From: Empedobacter tilapiae
GTDB taxonomy: Bacteria > Bacteroidota > Bacteroidia > Flavobacteriales > Weeksellaceae
Assembly: GCF_004785645.1 (NCBI RefSeq)
Contig: NZ_SRPE01000012.1
Coordinates: 1-64,000, forward strand
Length of the DNA stretch: 64,000 nucleotides
Reading direction: 5' to 3'
This document shows positions 29,052 to 38,178 of the stretch, in pieces. The first letter of the stretch is position 1, and each line of letters opens with the position of its first letter. The notes beneath the pieces were generated by a model. It saw nothing but the letters and a program-made list of their open reading frames with translations, ran no database searches and was not told where the DNA came from. Position numbers and translations under genes: made by a program.

Positions 29052-30389
29052 ATGCAATATACATTTTCCCCAAGATTAAAAAATGCATCACTTATCTTAG
29101 CTGTTATAGGTGTTGTACTTTACGGGATAGGATTTTTCTTACATCAACAAGATGTTGCTAATTCAACTGAATATATTAACGGTTTGATTGAAGCTCACCC
29201 AACTCAATTTTTTGGTGACTACATTTCAGATTCTTATGCATCTATGAATACAGATCATGCTGGACACATGGAGCATTTGACAAATTTATTGAAAAACAGA
29301 CCTTGGGCTGCTTTCTATGTACCAGCTTATTTATCGTTTGGTATTGCGGCGTCTGCGTTGTTTTTCTTATGTATTCAATTCGTAGCTAACGCTGGTTGGT
29401 CTATGGTAGTATCTCGTGTTATGGAGGCTATCGCATCATTTTTACCAGTTGGTTCTGTACTTGTTGGTATTATCGTTTTAGGATCTTATTTTCACATGAA
29501 TCACTTATTCCACTGGATGGATGCTGATTTAATAAATCCTGATAGCGAGAAGTATGATATCTTCATGGCGAACAAAGCTCAACTTTGGTTAAGCCCTAAC
29601 TTCTGGTTAGTACGTTGTATTATTTACTTAGTAGTATTATCTTTAATGTTACCAGTAATTAAAAACGCAACACGCAAATTAGATGATACAAACGGAGACT
29701 TAAAAGTGTACGCTCAATTGTACAAAAAATCAGTAATTTACTTAGTGATTTTCGCAATTTGTTCTGCAGCATTTGCTTGGGATTTCGTGATGTCTTTAGA
29801 TCCACACTGGTTCTCTTCATTATTTATGTGGTACGGAATGGTTTCATATTTAGTTTCTGCGGTTTCTATTATGGCAATTATTTCTATCTATTTAAAAAGA
29901 AAGAATTCTTTACCATTATTCAATGACAACCATTTACATGATTTAACAAAATATATGTTTGGTTTCTCATTATTATGGTCATACTTATGGTTCTGTCAAT
30001 TCATGTTACAATGGTATGCAAACATTCCTGAGGAAGCTCAATACTTCCAACAACGTATGGCGCAATACCCATTATATTTCTGGATGTTGATTATTAACTT
30101 AGTAGCTCCATTCTTGATATTAATTTCATCAAGTATGAAACGTCGTTACCAAATCGTTTTCGTTATGGGATTCGTTATCATTTTTGGACACTACTGGGAT
30201 TTCTACAACCAAATTATGCCAGCAGCTGTTGGACCATTCCACAACTTCGGTTTAATGGAAATTGGAGCATTAGTTGGAATTGGAGGATTATTTACATTCG
30301 TAGTTATGAATGCAGTTTCTAAATTAAACTTAGAAGCAAAAGGTCATCCTTACTTCCACGAATCAAAAATTTATGAATATCCTTTCTAA
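29052..30389 (+). CDS. actF: Alternative complex III subunit F, NrfD-like membrane protein
   Basis: 445 residues with about ten transmembrane helices. It is the second NrfD-like core subunit. SYFHMNHLFHWMDADL and the Trp-rich helix pairs match the ActF quinol oxidoreductase family of Bacteroidota. It is the last gene of the operon: a strong palindromic terminator follows 22 bp after the stop. Genes for a cytochrome c oxidase, which often follow act in other phyla, are not here. Confidence 0.93.
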   Translation: MQYTFSPRLKNASLILAVIGVVLYGIGFFLHQQDVANSTEYINGLIEAHPTQFFGDYISDSYASMNTDHAGHMEHLTNLLKNRPWAAFYVPAYLSFGIAASALFFLCIQFVANAGWSMVVSRVMEAIASFLPVGSVLVGIIVLGSYFHMNHLFHWMDADLINPDSEKYDIFMANKAQLWLSPNFWLVRCIIYLVVLSLMLPVIKNATRKLDDTNGDLKVYAQLYKKSVIYLVIFAICSAAFAWDFVMSLDPHWFSSLFMWYGMVSYLVSAVSIMAIISIYLKRKNSLPLFNDNHLHDLTKYMFGFSLLWSYLWFCQFMLQWYANIPEEAQYFQQRMAQYPLYFWMLIINLVAPFLILISSSMKRRYQIVFVMGFVIIFGHYWDFYNQIMPAAVGPFHNFGLMEIGALVGIGGLFTFVVMNAVSKLNLEAKGHPYFHESKIYEYPF

Positions 30390-30411
30390 TCAGAAAGAAG
30401 TTATAAAACTT

Positions 30412-30444
30412 AAAAAGCTCGATGCAATTGCATCGAGCTTTTTT
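30412..30444. terminator. Bidirectional terminator after the act operon
   Basis: Stem AAGCTCGATGC / GCATCGAGCTT with an AATT loop (30426-30429), flanked by A- and T-runs. The converging small gene ends 19 bp beyond it. Confidence 0.92.
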
Positions 30445-30462
30445 ATATTTATTTAATAAATA

Positions 30463-30771
30463 TTACTGAATTGTTTTGCGCTTAATTTCTAAATTGACTA
30501 AGAAATGATCAACATCATCATCTGTAGATAAGTTTCCTACAACGTAAACACCTTTATCTCCGTTTTGGCTATTGATAATTCCATAAACAGAAGATTCATC
30601 ATCAGGATCAGACATGCCTTCGTAACGATAAATACAAACTATGTCAAAATTCTCAGGGTTTTGCTTTAATTGCTCTTTTTCGATATTATAGTCAATTGTG
30701 AACCCATTTTCATTTAACTCTGTTAAAGCCTCGTTAGTCGTTTTATAACGATATTGAATTTTTTCTTTCAT
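30463..30771 (-). CDS. Conserved small protein, paralogue of the gene at 19997-20317
   Basis: 102 residues. The core [19 protein letters not shown] and [11 protein letters not shown] are shared with the 19997-20317 product, with roughly half of the other positions conserved by eye. It is soluble and acidic, with no signal peptide. The function is unknown. It converges on the act operon terminator. Confidence 0.75.
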   Translation of the reverse strand: MKEKIQYRYKTTNEALTELNENGFTIDYNIEKEQLKQNPENFDIVCIYRYEGMSDPDDESSVYGIINSQNGDKGVYVVGNLSTDDDVDHFLVNLEIKRKTIQ

Positions 30772-30864
30772 AATTTTGATTGTTTAACAATTGATTCTCA
30801 AATACTATTCCATTAAAGTTTTATTGAAAAAGAACAGATTATTTTTTTGGTAAGGTTCTTGTCT

Positions 30865-30879
30865 TACTCAGTAAGAATA
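30865..30879. promoter_or_regulatory. Inverted repeat just upstream of a small lipoprotein gene
   Basis: TCTTACT-C-AGTAAGA is a perfect 7+1+7 palindrome ending three bases before the first ATG of the next gene. It could be an operator or a leader hairpin covering the ribosome-binding region. Confidence 0.35.
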
Positions 30880-30881
30880 TA

Positions 30882-31187
30882 ATGAATGTGATTATGAAAT
30901 TAACAGTATTAAGAAAAATTAATCTAATAGCAATTTTTGCTCTTGCTGCTTTGTTTTTGACATCTTGTGATGGTTCAACTACAATTTATGGTATTGAACA
31001 TCAACATAGAAATAAGAAGAAGTATAAAAAACAGCGATATGATAATAACCATAGAAATTTACCTCCAGGGCAACATAAAAAGGTTCATGGTGAAAAATCT
31101 GCAAAAAGATATGCTCCTGGACAACAAAAAAAACATGATAATAAGTATTATAAAGAGAAAAACCATCATAAACATCATGATGATTAA
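30882..31187 (+). CDS. Small His/Lys-rich lipoprotein
   Basis: 101 residues (97 if translation starts at the second Met, MKLTVL, 12 bp later). The lipobox is FLTSC. The mature part is extremely basic and His-rich, with two related blocks, LPPGQHKKVHG and YAPGQQKKHDN, and an HHKHHDD tail. Similar flavobacterial proteins are sometimes labelled quinol oxidase subunit 4, without support in this sequence. The His-rich tail could bind metal, which is inference. It is monocistronic. Confidence 0.7.
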   Translation: MNVIMKLTVLRKINLIAIFALAALFLTSCDGSTTIYGIEHQHRNKKKYKKQRYDNNHRNLPPGQHKKVHGEKSAKRYAPGQQKKHDNKYYKEKNHHKHHDD

Positions 31188-31190
31188 ATA

Positions 31191-31229
31191 AAAAAAGGGA
31201 TTGAAGATATTATCTTCAATCCCTTTTTT
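31191..31229. terminator. Bidirectional terminator
   Basis: Stem AAAAGGGATTGAAGA paired with TCTTCAATCCCTTTT around 31208-31212, with flanking A- and T-runs. Confidence 0.88.
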
Positions 31230-31251
31230 TATATCTATCTAAAAAATCGTT

Positions 31252-31752
31252 TTATTCTACAACTTCCATTTCTACGTTTAATGTTCCAGAATTTGTAGAA
31301 CCTATAGAAGAAAACGCTGCTTTACTTAAATCTAATAATCTTGATTTTGTATGCGGTCCTCTGTCATTTATTTTTACAACTACTGATTTTCCGTTATTTG
31401 TGTTTGTAACTTTTACTTTTGTACCAAATGGTAAAGTTTTATGAGCAGCAGTAAAGTTATTTTTATTATATAATTCACCACTTGAAGTCTTTTTTCCATG
31501 GAATTTATCTGCATACCACGAGACGATTCCACTTATTTTATTTCCTGCTTTTTCAACAATTTCTGCAACAGTTGTATTATCTACTTCATTAAAATCTGAA
31601 ACTTTTTTTAATAAGTTAGATTTTATATTTTTAGTATACATTGAAACTGGTAAAGGTAATGGACTAACTGTTGAAAAATTTGATTTTCCTTTTGCATGAG
31701 CTATAGGAATAATCATCAGCATTACTAATAATGTTAAAAAATTCTTTGTCAT
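31252..31752 (-). CDS. rlpA: RlpA-family septal ring lytic transglycosylase-like protein
   Basis: 166 residues. A signal peptide ends at PIAHA (residue 20). A C-terminal double-psi beta-barrel (about 78-166) has GIVSWYADKFHGKKTSSGE, AAHKTLPFGTKVKVTN and VKINDRGPH. The latter carries the Asp that is catalytic in RlpA enzymes. No SPOR domain is present, unlike Escherichia coli RlpA. The protein probably cleaves or binds peptidoglycan in the periplasm. The assignment to the family is firm; enzymatic activity is inferred. Confidence 0.88.
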   Translation of the reverse strand: MTKNFLTLLVMLMIIPIAHAKGKSNFSTVSPLPLPVSMYTKNIKSNLLKKVSDFNEVDNTTVAEIVEKAGNKISGIVSWYADKFHGKKTSSGELYNKNNFTAAHKTLPFGTKVKVTNTNNGKSVVVKINDRGPHTKSRLLDLSKAAFSSIGSTNSGTLNVEMEVVE

Positions 31753-31999
31753 TCTTTAGTTTTTTCTGAATCTTTATCTAAAATAAGCATTATAGAAATT
31801 ATTTAGATAGGAATAGTCTTTTTTGATAGTTTTATAATAAGAATATACATCTAAACCTTTATGTCTAGTAATATTAAGAACGATTGTTAATGATAAGTTA
31901 AAAAAATAAAGACTTATTAAAAATTTTAAGAAATAAGAATGATATTTATTTAATACATAGAATATCAGGTTGTTATATGTTTATTAAAAAAAAGTTAAA

Positions 32000-33946
32000 T
32001 TAAATAACACGATTAAGATGTTGATTTAAGATATTTTTTAAACCAGTAAAATGTATTATTTGTTGAAGAATTTGATTATTCTCTTCAGTAGTTAATTCTG
32101 TTTTTTTTGTTTGTAGCATTAACTCTTTTATCACGTTATCAATGTAAATAATTTTGAATCGGAGTAAAACATCAAATAAATCTTTGTGAACAAATTCCTC
32201 TTTCTTTTTAATATTAATCCCTTGTTTGACAGTCCAGTTTTCACTTAAACTGTGTTTTTCTAACATCATTTCCGATGCAAGATTGACAATTTCAGGATTT
32301 GTTAAACGAGAAAAATAAGTACCTGTGCGTAATTCGTCATTTTCTAAACCAATTTTTACGTCTTCTAATATTGTTTGAAAAAGTGGATTACTTAAACTTA
32401 AATCGTTTTCTTCAAATTGAGAAATGATTTCCTGATTGACTGTTGTTTTATATAGTTCGTTGTTTTCATTTTTTAAATCAACTTCTAAATCACCAAATTG
32501 CATGATTAACTTGATAATTTCATTTTCAACAGTTTGCTGAACATTTATAATTTCTTTTGTTGAAGGAACAATTGAAATATTCGTTTTATTTGTTCTGGAA
32601 TTATCCGAAATATGGGATATAGTTGAAGTCGATTTGTCTCCAGATTTTTGAAGTTGTGCCAACTCTTTAAACAAAACTTCTTCTCGAATTTCCATTATTT
32701 TAGAAGTTTCAGCAATGTAAACTTCTTGTTTGATGATATTCGGAATAAGTGAAATCGATTTTACAATTTCTCGAATTAATTCAGCTTTTTTGATTGGATC
32801 ATTCTTTGCATCTTCCAACAAAACATTTGCTTTAAAACGAATAAAGTCAGTAGCATTATCTTTAATATATGCTTCGATTTCTGTTGTAGAATGTTTTTTA
32901 GCAAAAGAATCAGGATCTTCTCCTTCTGGTAACAAAAGAACTTTAACGTTCATTTCTTGTTCCAAAATCATATCAATACCACGAAAAGAAGCTTTAATTC
33001 CAGCATTATCACCATCATACATGACAGTAATATTTTCAGTTAAACGTTTTATTAAACGGATTTGTTCATTTGTAAGCGCTGTTCCAGAACTTGCAACAAC
33101 ATTCTGTATCCCCGATTGATGAAGAGATAAAACGTCAGTATAACCTTCAACCAAAAAACATTGATCGGCTTTTGTAATATGTTGTTTCGCCTGAAATAAT
33201 CCGTAAAGGGTTTTACTTTTATGATAAATTTTATTTTCAGGAGAATTTAGATATTTAGCAGCTTTTGCATCATTTCGCAAAATTCGCCCACCAAAACCTA
33301 ATGTTCTACCTGAAAAACTATAAATAGGAAACATAACACGCTCGCGAAACTTGTCATATTTCTTATTATCTTCTTTGAAAGTTGCTAAACCAGCTTCTTC
33401 TATCAATTCTTTGGAATAACCATTTTTTATAGCATATTCTGCTAAAGCATCCCATTGTTTTGGAGAATAACCAAGTTCAAATTTTTCGATAGTTTCTTTG
33501 GTAAAACCACGTTCACGGAAATAACTTAAACCAATTAAATTTCCTTCTTCCGAATTATGTAATTGATTAATAAAAAATTTCTTTGCAAAATCAGTTAATA
33601 TATATAAACTTTCTCTATCTTTTTCTTCTTGCTGTTGCTCAAAAGTATATTCACGATCTTCTTCAATTTCTATATTGTATCGTTTAGCTAACCAACGTAA
33701 AGCTTCTGGGTAAGTGAATTGTTCTACTTCCATTAAAAAAGTAACAACATTTCCTCCTCGTCCAGATGAAAAATCTTTCCAAATTTGTTTAGCAGGTGAA
33801 ACAACAAAAGAAGGTGTCTTTTCATTACCAAAAGGAGATAGCCCTTTTAAGCTAGAACCAGCACGTTTTAAAGTAACAAAATCACCAACAACTTCTTCTA
33901 CACGGGCGGTTTCGAAGATTATATCTATTGTTCTTTGAGAAATCAA
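32000..33946 (-). CDS. dnaG: DNA primase DnaG with degenerate zinc-binding domain
   Basis: The 648-residue primase makes RNA primers at the replication fork. The TOPRIM core is complete: EGYTDVLSLHQ and YDGDNAGIKAS. The N-terminal CHC2-type domain keeps its fold motifs (NEKTPSFVVSP), but all four usual ligands are changed. CPFH reads SPFG (S37, G40), and KCFGC reads KDFSS (D58, S61). The C-terminal helicase-binding region is present. The gene is single and apparently essential, so a metal-free domain is likely functional here. ATG 33946 is the start. Confidence 0.95.
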   Translation of the reverse strand: MISQRTIDIIFETARVEEVVGDFVTLKRAGSSLKGLSPFGNEKTPSFVVSPAKQIWKDFSSGRGGNVVTFLMEVEQFTYPEALRWLAKRYNIEIEEDREYTFEQQQEEKDRESLYILTDFAKKFFINQLHNSEEGNLIGLSYFRERGFTKETIEKFELGYSPKQWDALAEYAIKNGYSKELIEEAGLATFKEDNKKYDKFRERVMFPIYSFSGRTLGFGGRILRNDAKAAKYLNSPENKIYHKSKTLYGLFQAKQHITKADQCFLVEGYTDVLSLHQSGIQNVVASSGTALTNEQIRLIKRLTENITVMYDGDNAGIKASFRGIDMILEQEMNVKVLLLPEGEDPDSFAKKHSTTEIEAYIKDNATDFIRFKANVLLEDAKNDPIKKAELIREIVKSISLIPNIIKQEVYIAETSKIMEIREEVLFKELAQLQKSGDKSTSTISHISDNSRTNKTNISIVPSTKEIINVQQTVENEIIKLIMQFGDLEVDLKNENNELYKTTVNQEIISQFEENDLSLSNPLFQTILEDVKIGLENDELRTGTYFSRLTNPEIVNLASEMMLEKHSLSENWTVKQGINIKKKEEFVHKDLFDVLLRFKIIYIDNVIKELMLQTKKTELTTEENNQILQQIIHFTGLKNILNQHLNRVI

Positions 33947-34110
33947 ACTGAATTATTTTTTGAGAATTTTATAAATAAATTATTTATCAAAATTAAAACA
34001 AATTCTTAATATCAATTCATCTTTTCAAAACCTTTATTGAAAACCTTTAAACAAATTAGAAAATTGGTATGATATTAGCATATTAGCTAGAAACTTGAAA
34101 TTAAATTTTT

Positions 34111-34893
34111 ATGAAATCAACAATTTTAAAAATATCTTTTGCTGCGATTTTAGCAACAGGTTTTTTATCGTCTTGTTCTACTGTAAGTAACGTGATTGAA
34201 AATAATGAAAACACAAATAACAACTCAATTTTAGGAAAATGGGAGTTGAGTCAAATTAATTTTATGAAGGCTGCATCTATTGCAGAAGCTTATCCAATGG
34301 GAGCACCTTATTTAAATTTTATTTCTAATAGTATGTTAAATGCTTCAGACGGTTGTAATACTTTGAATGGAGGGATAACAATTTCTGGAAATGAAATAAC
34401 TTTTGGAAACATGATGTCTACAATGAAAGCTTGTCAAAATGTAGAAGATTCTAATTTCAGTTCAAAATTAAATGGAAAATTAAAATATTCTATTTCAGAT
34501 AATAAATTATTATTAATCCAAGGTGATATTGTGATTATGACTTTTGTACGTCCTGGTACCTTAGCAGGTTCTTGGGAATTAGAAGAATTTATTGGTAAAG
34601 ATAGAAGTGCAAAATCATTAGATGATCGTTTTCCAAATCAAAAACCTACATTAACATTCCAAAATAACAAAGTCTCTGGTAATGATGGATGTAATAATTT
34701 AACTGGAGGATATTTAGCAGTAGGTAATTCGTTGACTGTGAAAAATATTGCAACTACGCGTATGGCTTGTCAAGGAGTAGATTCTGATGCTTTTGGAGAA
34801 CGTTTTAATAATGTAAACAAATATGAAATTAAAGACGGAAAATTAATATTGTTTGCAAATGATGTTAAAACAATGGTTTTCAAGAAAAAATAA
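34111..34893 (+). CDS. Lipoprotein with two META/HslJ domains
   Basis: 260 residues. The lipobox is LSSC (C22). Two tandem META domains (about 40-145 and 150-258) each contain the family core: DGCNTLNGGITISG ... TMKACQN and DGCNNLTGGYLAVG ... TRMACQG. The second also has LAGSWELEEF. Each domain holds a conserved Cys pair that probably forms a disulfide. META/HslJ proteins are linked to heat and antibiotic stress in enterobacteria; here the role is unknown. It is monocistronic, divergent from dnaG. Confidence 0.88.
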   Translation: MKSTILKISFAAILATGFLSSCSTVSNVIENNENTNNNSILGKWELSQINFMKAASIAEAYPMGAPYLNFISNSMLNASDGCNTLNGGITISGNEITFGNMMSTMKACQNVEDSNFSSKLNGKLKYSISDNKLLLIQGDIVIMTFVRPGTLAGSWELEEFIGKDRSAKSLDDRFPNQKPTLTFQNNKVSGNDGCNNLTGGYLAVGNSLTVKNIATTRMACQGVDSDAFGERFNNVNKYEIKDGKLILFANDVKTMVFKKK

Positions 34894-34916
34894 TGAAATT
34901 CAAATCATAAATCATT

Positions 34917-34946
34917 AAAGCTGTCATTTTTTGACAGCTTTTTTAT
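34917..34946 (+). terminator. Terminator of the META lipoprotein gene
   Basis: Stem AAAGCTGTCA (34917-34926) / TGACAGCTTT (34932-34941) plus T-run. Confidence 0.88.
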
Positions 34947-34981
34947 TTTTATATTTGTATACTTTTTAAAAGGAGAGAAAG

Positions 34982-35908
34982 ATGAAATTTCCACAAACAC
35001 ATCAATTAAAAGATATAGCATCAATTATAGATGCGAAATTTATTGGAAACGAAAATTTTCCAGTCGAAGGAATCAATGAAATTCACCGAGTAGAAGCGGG
35101 AGATATTGTTTTTGTTGATCATCCAAAATATTATGATAAAGCGTTACAATCAAATGCAACAATTGTTTTGATTAACAAAGAAGTTGATTGTCCCGAAGGA
35201 AAAGCTTTGTTGATTTCTGATGATCCTTTTCGTGATTTTGTCAAAATTGGACAACATTTTATGGCATTTGAAGCTGCTACAAAACAAATTTCTGATTCAG
35301 CTGAAATAGGTGAAGGAACAATTATTCAGCCAGGTGCATTTATCGGAAATCATGTGAAAATTGGGAAAAATTGTGTGATTCATTCTAATGTTTCAATCAA
35401 TGATTATGCAATTATCGGTGATAATGTAATTATTCGTTCAGGAACGGTTTTAGGTGCTGATGCATTTTATTACAAAAACCGAGAGACTGGTTTTGATCGT
35501 TTAAAATCTGTCGGAAATGTTATCATTGAAAATAATGTAGAAATTGGTGCAAATTGTACGATAGATAGAGGAGTTTCTGCATCTACAATTATTGGAGAAG
35601 GAACAATTATGGATAATTTAATTCAGATTGGTCATGATACAATTATTGGTAAAAAATGTTTGATTGCTTCACAAGTCGGAATTGCTGGTTGTGTAAACGT
35701 AGAAGATGAAGTTTCTATTTGGGGACAAGTTGGAATTACGAGTGGTGTAACAATTGGTACAAAAGCAGTATTGTTAGCACAAGCTGGAATTAGTAAATCT
35801 TTAGAAGGAGGTAAAACATATTTTGGTTATCCAGCAGAAGAAGCAAGAGGTTTGTATAAAAAAATGGCTGTTACAGAATTAATGGTTCGTGATTATAGAA
35901 AAAAATAA
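34982..35908 (+). CDS. lpxD: LpxD-type UDP-3-O-acylglucosamine N-acyltransferase
   Basis: 308 residues. The N-terminal LpxD uridine-binding domain (about 1-95) is followed by a left-handed beta-helix of hexapeptide repeats (about 100-260), such as IGEGTIIQPGAFIGNHVKIG. The probable catalytic His is in QIGHDTIIG. The enzyme adds the amide-linked acyl chain in lipid A synthesis. Flavobacteriia often have two LpxD-like genes, one in the lpxC-fabZ cluster and one near sucD. This one matches the second context and is shorter than typical LpxD. AGGAGAG precedes the ATG. Confidence 0.88.
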   Translation: MKFPQTHQLKDIASIIDAKFIGNENFPVEGINEIHRVEAGDIVFVDHPKYYDKALQSNATIVLINKEVDCPEGKALLISDDPFRDFVKIGQHFMAFEAATKQISDSAEIGEGTIIQPGAFIGNHVKIGKNCVIHSNVSINDYAIIGDNVIIRSGTVLGADAFYYKNRETGFDRLKSVGNVIIENNVEIGANCTIDRGVSASTIIGEGTIMDNLIQIGHDTIIGKKCLIASQVGIAGCVNVEDEVSIWGQVGITSGVTIGTKAVLLAQAGISKSLEGGKTYFGYPAEEARGLYKKMAVTELMVRDYRKK

Positions 35909-35927
35909 TTTATAGAGAGAATAAGAT

Positions 35928-35954
35928 AAAAGCTGAGCTATGCTCAGCTTTTTT
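35928..35954 (+). terminator. Terminator of lpxD
   Basis: Stem AAAAGCTGAGC / GCTCAGCTTTT with a TAT loop. Confidence 0.9.
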
Positions 35955-36045
35955 ATGATAAATATCTTATGCTTTTTTGTCCTATTAAAATAAAGGCTTA
36001 GTGTATTTTTTACATTGAATATTTTTTAAAATGCAAAAGTCCTTT

Positions 36046-36053
36046 TATATTTG
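36046..36053 (+). promoter_or_regulatory. -7 box TATATTTG of sucD
   Basis: It matches TAnnTTTG, 18 bp before ATG 36072. It contains the TTG that could otherwise be read as an upstream start (36051). The -33 element is not clear. Confidence 0.5.
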
Positions 36054-36071
36054 TGTAAATTAAAAATCACA

Positions 36072-36941
36072 ATGTCTGTATTAGTAAACAAAGATTCAAA
36101 AATAATCGTTCAAGGATTCACAGGGAAAGAAGGAACTTTTCATGCTGAACAAATGATTGAATATGGAACTCAAGTAGTAGGTGGTGTAACTCCAGGAAAA
36201 GGAGGACAAACTCACTTAGGATTACCAATTTTTAACACAGTTAAAGATGCTGTAGATCAGGCAGGAGCTGATGTTTCTATTATTTTTGTTCCACCAGCAT
36301 TCGCTGCGGACGCTGTAATGGAAGCTGCAGAGGCAGGTATTAAAGTTATTATCTGTATCACAGAAGGTATTCCGGTAGAAGATATGGTAAAAGTACAAGC
36401 GTATGTTGATCAAAGAGATGTAACATTAATAGGACCTAACTGTCCAGGTGTTATTACTTCTGAGGAAGCTAAAGTAGGTATTATGCCAGGATTTATTTTC
36501 AAAAAAGGTAAAGTTGGTATTGTTTCTAAATCAGGAACTTTAACTTACGAAGCTGCTGACCAAGTAGTAAAAGCTGGTTACGGAATTTCTACAGCAATCG
36601 GAATTGGTGGAGATCCAATTATCGGAACTACAACTAAAGAAGCTGTTGAATTATTTATGAATGATCCAGAAACGGAGTGTATCGTTATGATTGGTGAAAT
36701 TGGTGGACAATTAGAAGCTGAGGCTGCTCGTTGGATTAAAGCGAATGGAACTAAACCAGTTGTAGGATTTATCGCAGGTCAAACTGCACCAAAAGGTCGT
36801 ACAATGGGACATGCTGGAGCTATCGTAGGTGGAGCTGATGATACAGCACAAGCTAAAATGGCAATTATGGAAGAATGTGGAATCCACGTTGTTGCATCTC
36901 CTGCTGATATCGGAGCTACAGTTGCAAAAGTTTTAGGATAA
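36072..36941 (+). CDS. sucD: Succinyl-CoA ligase alpha subunit
   Basis: 289 residues. It has the Rossmann CoA-binding domain ([18 protein letters not shown]) and the ligase domain with the phosphorylated His in GHAGAIVGG. With SucC it converts succinyl-CoA to succinate with formation of a nucleoside triphosphate in the TCA cycle. The beta-subunit gene is not adjacent, as is usual in Flavobacteriia. The start at ATG 36072 ([10 protein letters not shown]) is set by the family and by the promoter overlap upstream. Confidence 0.96.
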   Translation: MSVLVNKDSKIIVQGFTGKEGTFHAEQMIEYGTQVVGGVTPGKGGQTHLGLPIFNTVKDAVDQAGADVSIIFVPPAFAADAVMEAAEAGIKVIICITEGIPVEDMVKVQAYVDQRDVTLIGPNCPGVITSEEAKVGIMPGFIFKKGKVGIVSKSGTLTYEAADQVVKAGYGISTAIGIGGDPIIGTTTKEAVELFMNDPETECIVMIGEIGGQLEAEAARWIKANGTKPVVGFIAGQTAPKGRTMGHAGAIVGGADDTAQAKMAIMEECGIHVVASPADIGATVAKVLG

Positions 36942-36964
36942 GAATATTCTTAATCAAAAATAGT

Positions 36965-36994
36965 AAAGGAACTCAAATTTGAGTTCCTTTTTTT
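36965..36994. terminator. Terminator of sucD (bidirectional)
   Basis: Palindrome AAAGGAACTCA-AATT-TGAGTTCCTTT followed by T-run; a minus-strand gene converges on it. Confidence 0.9.
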
Positions 36995-37000
36995 ATTCTC

Positions 37001-37267
37001 TTATTCAAACCAATATTTACTCATTTCTGTTAAGAAAATTGGGTCATTAATGGGAAAACTGTCGTCAATAATAGAATCTATTCCACATTTTGGACAAACT
37101 GCAGTTTCATCTTTTCCTTCTATTTCTTCAAAATATTCTTTAATTTCAGCGGTAGAGAAAATTTCTTCACAACAAAAACATGCACAACCATTTGTATTCA
37201 ATATTTTTGATTTATTAAATATAGATTCTCGATGGGCTTGTTTTAAAAAATCAATTGTATATTTCAT
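37001..37267 (-). CDS. Small zinc-ribbon-like protein
   Basis: 88 residues with two Cys pairs: CACFCCEEIF and VCPKCGIDSII, a spacing typical of a zinc ribbon. Similar small cytoplasmic proteins occur in Firmicutes and Bacteroidota without known function. It lies 5 bp after the DUF4240 gene on the same strand, so they form a two-gene unit. Confidence 0.75.
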   Translation of the reverse strand: MKYTIDFLKQAHRESIFNKSKILNTNGCACFCCEEIFSTAEIKEYFEEIEGKDETAVCPKCGIDSIIDDSFPINDPIFLTEMSKYWFE

Positions 37268-37272
37268 ATTAT

Positions 37273-37932
37273 TTACAAAAACTCATCTTCATCATCAAAA
37301 TCATCCTCCATTTCGTCATCGTCTGGAGAATAATCTTCGATAAAAACTTTGAATAATCTTGGACAAATAATTTGTAAATTTATTAAATTCTCATCATCCC
37401 AATCAAAATCAGGTTTTGGAGATTTTTCGGTAAAAAATTTAAAATATTCTTTGTCTACAAAGTCAATAATTTTGTGTTGAAATTTATGGTAAAAAACAGT
37501 GTCAGCGATCAAATGAAACTCTTCAAATTCATATAAATCATCTTCGTTGAAACCTTCATTAAAATAATCTGCTAAATTATCAGGATTTAAAATTGCTTTT
37601 TCAAATAATTCTTGTCCTTGCGAGATAATCCAATTCTTAAAATAGAAAAAATGTTTAGGATCTGTATCATCATTCATTATGCAAGCTGCACACCATATTT
37701 CAGGAGAATGTAAAGAATATGAATAAAACTCTAATCGCAATTGAAAACCAATAATATCTTCTGCAGTTAAATTTTCGAGTTCCTGAATCAAAGCTGTTTC
37801 TTGATCTTGTAAATTATTTGCATTTAATAAAGAATTTTCAATAATCAACCAAAATAAATCCTCTTCTAGCATACGTGAAATACGATCAGAAGGAAGAGTG
37901 GAAGAATTGAATAAATCATCTAAAAAATCCAT
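37273..37932 (-). CDS. DUF4240-domain protein
   Basis: 219 residues. The DUF4240 core lies at about 25-140: EDLFWLIIENSL, LWCAA-like IWCAACIMND, then FFYFKNWIISQGQELFEKAI and NPDNLADY. The C-terminal third is very acidic (DDDEMEDDFDDEDE). It is soluble. Members of this family occur among toxin-immunity and unknown proteins; no function is assigned. First gene of a unit with the zinc-ribbon protein. Confidence 0.75.
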   Translation of the reverse strand: MDFLDDLFNSSTLPSDRISRMLEEDLFWLIIENSLLNANNLQDQETALIQELENLTAEDIIGFQLRLEFYSYSLHSPEIWCAACIMNDDTDPKHFFYFKNWIISQGQELFEKAILNPDNLADYFNEGFNEDDLYEFEEFHLIADTVFYHKFQHKIIDFVDKEYFKFFTEKSPKPDFDWDDENLINLQIICPRLFKVFIEDYSPDDDEMEDDFDDEDEFL

Positions 37933-38124
37933 ATTTCTACTTTTTAGTTTTTATTTAGTTGGTTTTGATTTACTGAAACTTGTCTAACGTTTTATTTCTT
38001 AAACATTTAATTTATAAAACATTTTAACAAAATCTTTTTATAATTTATAAATAAAATATGATGAAACCTATCAAATTTTAAACTATTTACAATTTTTAAG
38101 GTAATTATTTGATTTTGTTTAAAC

Positions 38125-38160
38125 TAAAAAAGTCTAATTCGAAGTAGAATTAGACTTTTA
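38125..38160. terminator. Terminator downstream of the beta-lactamase gene (copy 1 of a duplicated hairpin)
   Basis: AAAAAGTCTAATTC / GAATTAGACTTTT with a six-base loop gaagta. The stem is identical to that of the hairpin at 39115-39152 on the other side of the gene. Confidence 0.88.
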
Positions 38161-38178
38161 GTGTTGTGAATGAAATTA

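Noticed and set aside
30882-31187. Quinol oxidase subunit label for the His/Lys-rich lipoprotein
   Set aside because: There are no membrane helices beyond the signal peptide and no similarity to oxidase subunit IV; the label is a propagated name.
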